From Clostridium sp. OF09-36 (lineage in GTDB: Bacteria; Bacillota; Clostridia; Lachnospirales; Lachnospiraceae), in the NCBI RefSeq assembly GCF_003481985.1, contig NZ_QUMD01000009.1, positions 1-64,000 of the forward strand: a stretch of 64,000 bases of DNA, written 5' to 3'. Numbering within the stretch: position 1 is the stretch's first letter; every line of letters starts with the position of its first letter. The translations under genes were made by a program, and so were the position numbers. Below, piece by piece: positions 62,859 to 64,000 of the stretch. Under the pieces are notes generated by a model. That model made no database searches. It was given only the letters and a program-made list of their open reading frames with translations, and was not told where the DNA came from.

Positions 62859-62891
62859 ATATGATAGGAAATTGCGTCCTATCATATAAAA
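62855..62891. terminator. Bidirectional terminator between rsmF and DUF1576 gene
   Basis: TTTTATATGATAGGA (62855-62869) pairs perfectly with TCCTATCATATAAAA (62877-62891). It overlaps the T-run of the previous hairpin and serves both convergent genes. Confidence 0.85.
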
Positions 62892-62928
62892 AATATCATG
62901 GAAAACAGATGCATTGCCGCTGTGCTGC

Positions 62929-64000
62929 TCAGTCATGGGTTCGGAACATTTCAACAATTGCGATCATATCTTCTTTGTTCAGCTTTTTATTGTTCATAAA
63001 GTTTCTGGTTTCCGGAATGTAATGTTCCAGGATCGGTAGCAGTATAAGCGCTGTGATACCTGCGGTGAAGCCGCCGTTGTACAGCACCAGGCCGCCGTGC
63101 AGGGCAGAGGTTGCGGTACACATGGATGCGCACATGAAGCCGGCGGCAATGCCGGCGCGTCTGCCGTAGCGCCCGGAAATCGGGCACAGGCCGGTGGCAA
63201 ATGCCACACCGTTGATGTATCCCTGCGTGGTAATGGTCCAGCTGATCTCTCTGCCGTTGAGATAGCAGATCGTCAGTGTGAATAGATACAGAAGCTGATA
63301 TCCCGCAAGAATCGGCCAGATATTTTTCGGATGCTGCCCCATGCAGGTAAAAGTCAGAGCTGCCAGGATCACACCGATGGTGGCACCGGTAAAACCGGCA
63401 CCTTCCGTGTAGACCATGATGATATCCAGGTAGAACAGGAAGAATATTCCCACTGTGCCAATGTTAATGAGGCAGAGCGGCATACCGTATTGAGCGGCAA
63501 AATCACTCTGATGTCCGGTGTCCCGGGTCAGCTCTTCATATCCAAGAAAGCTTTTGCCGTTTAAGAAAAATCCGGTCAGAATGCAGATAATAAAAACAAG
63601 CAGGAAAAAACAGTTGGCATACAGCTGAAAGGAGCGGCCAAACTGTTCGTAAACCGGATTGAAGCGGGTCAGCTTGGAAGATGGATCAATTCCCATGGTG
63701 TTGTAAAAAAGGTTAAACAGGAAAAAACCGAACACGCCGAATGCCAGTCCGCCATTATACAAGTTGTAACCTTTGTGCCATGCGTGGGCCCCGGGGAGAA
63801 TGGCCGGTACGATAAAGCCCAGCATGATCGAAAAGGCGATGGTCAAAAGCACGCCGCTGACCGTTAGTGTCGGATGCCCGAACACAAAGGTATCCTGGGT
63901 GTAGCGGAATAAAAGTTCACCGATAAATGGGCTGAATGAAGTTGTGAACATGCAGACGTGCAGGTTGTTTTTAAAATTCAGCTTCTTTAATCGAAGATAG
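62929..64000 (-). CDS. DUF1576 family membrane protein, N-terminus beyond the window
   Basis: The frame runs off the right edge and still lacks the first part; about 357 residues are visible. It has many membrane helices (for example VSGVLLTIAFSIMLGFIVPA, ANCFFLLVFIICILTGFFL) and glycine-rich segments such as GHPTLTVSGVL and NGVAFATGLCPISGRYGRRA. It resembles DUF1576 proteins, common in Firmicutes, of unknown function; a transporter or channel is plausible. Twofold sequence repetition (HKGYNLYNGGLAFGVFGFFL versus ALHGGLVLYNGGFTAGITAL) suggests an internally duplicated fold. ATG 63951 is unlikely to be the start because conserved-looking frame continues upstream. Confidence 0.8.
   Translation of the reverse strand, partial: YLRLKKLNFKNNLHVCMFTTSFSPFIGELLFRYTQDTFVFGHPTLTVSGVLLTIAFSIMLGFIVPAILPGAHAWHKGYNLYNGGLAFGVFGFFLFNLFYNTMGIDPSSKLTRFNPVYEQFGRSFQLYANCFFLLVFIICILTGFFLNGKSFLGYEELTRDTGHQSDFAAQYGMPLCLINIGTVGIFFLFYLDIIMVYTEGAGFTGATIGVILAALTFTCMGQHPKNIWPILAGYQLLYLFTLTICYLNGREISWTITTQGYINGVAFATGLCPISGRYGRRAGIAAGFMCASMCTATSALHGGLVLYNGGFTAGITALILLPILEHYIPETRNFMNNKKLNKEDMIAIVEMFRTHD

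Noticed and set aside
1..64000. tRNA, rRNA or known riboswitch
   Set aside because: No cloverleaf, rRNA or recognised riboswitch core was found by eye; a covariance-model search would be needed to exclude small RNAs.

Overview
The window reads as low-to-mid GC Clostridia, most likely an anaerobic gut-type Lachnospiraceae. Supporting signs are the Tn916-type integration module, a DUF6465 protein, a DUF1576 membrane protein, Aquifex-type aconitases, AGGAGG-type ribosome sites and intergenic hairpin terminators. No rRNA, tRNA or CRISPR array was recognised. The species cannot be named from sequence alone.

Layout. 1-2600: right end of a Tn916-family integrative element (VapE-like replication protein, excisionase, tyrosine integrase), next to a chromosomal run at 2601-5725 (low-molecular-weight phosphatase, pyridoxal-kinase-like protein, YkgJ cysteine-cluster protein, patatin phospholipase). 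5977-17415: first tricarboxylate block (aconitase-superfamily hydratase, LysR, aconitase, half of a 2-hydroxycarboxylate transporter, esterase, C69 dipeptidase, HTH-only LysR, LysR, isocitrate dehydrogenase-like enzyme). 17564-24742: RpiR regulator with a fructose PTS operon, an APC permease, a GntR regulator and a secreted cell-wall-binding-repeat protein. 24954-46276: second and larger organic-acid block. It holds PrpF with a truncated hydratase, LysR, a LarA-DUF6282 pair, a lactonase, MmgE/PrpD, a TAXI-type TRAP transporter, a second DUF6282 protein, an RraA-type aldolase, aconitase, PrpF, hydratase, LysR, NADP-isocitrate dehydrogenase and LysR. 46454-60666: D-amino-acid/peptide block (D-amino-acid transaminase, P1 peptidase, C26 amidotransferase, an AAA+ regulator with degenerate motifs, a complete peptide ABC transporter, M55 and M42 peptidases, AzlCD exporter). 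60814-64000: DUF6465 protein, RsmF-type rRNA methyltransferase and a DUF1576 membrane protein running off the edge.

How it fits together. The organic-acid blocks contain parts to import a di- or tricarboxylate (TAXI-TRAP), move or isomerise its double bond (PrpF), hydrate it (aconitase and hydratase paralogues), oxidise the product (two unlike isocitrate dehydrogenases) or cleave it by aldol chemistry (RraA). A LarA/DUF6282/lactonase/MmgE set probably handles another hydroxy acid. Trans-aconitate to cis-aconitate to isocitrate to 2-oxoglutarate is a reasonable core hypothesis; the LarA-DUF6282 branch has no pathway known to me. Many promoters here share a TTTAC-type -35 box 17 bp from the -10 box.

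Caution. Eleven apparent one-base losses, all in short homopolymers or doublets, break otherwise conserved genes. They look more like consensus errors than true pseudogenes. Separate, real decay is shown by remnants of a transaminase gene, azlCD, a hydratase and a 2HCT transporter.
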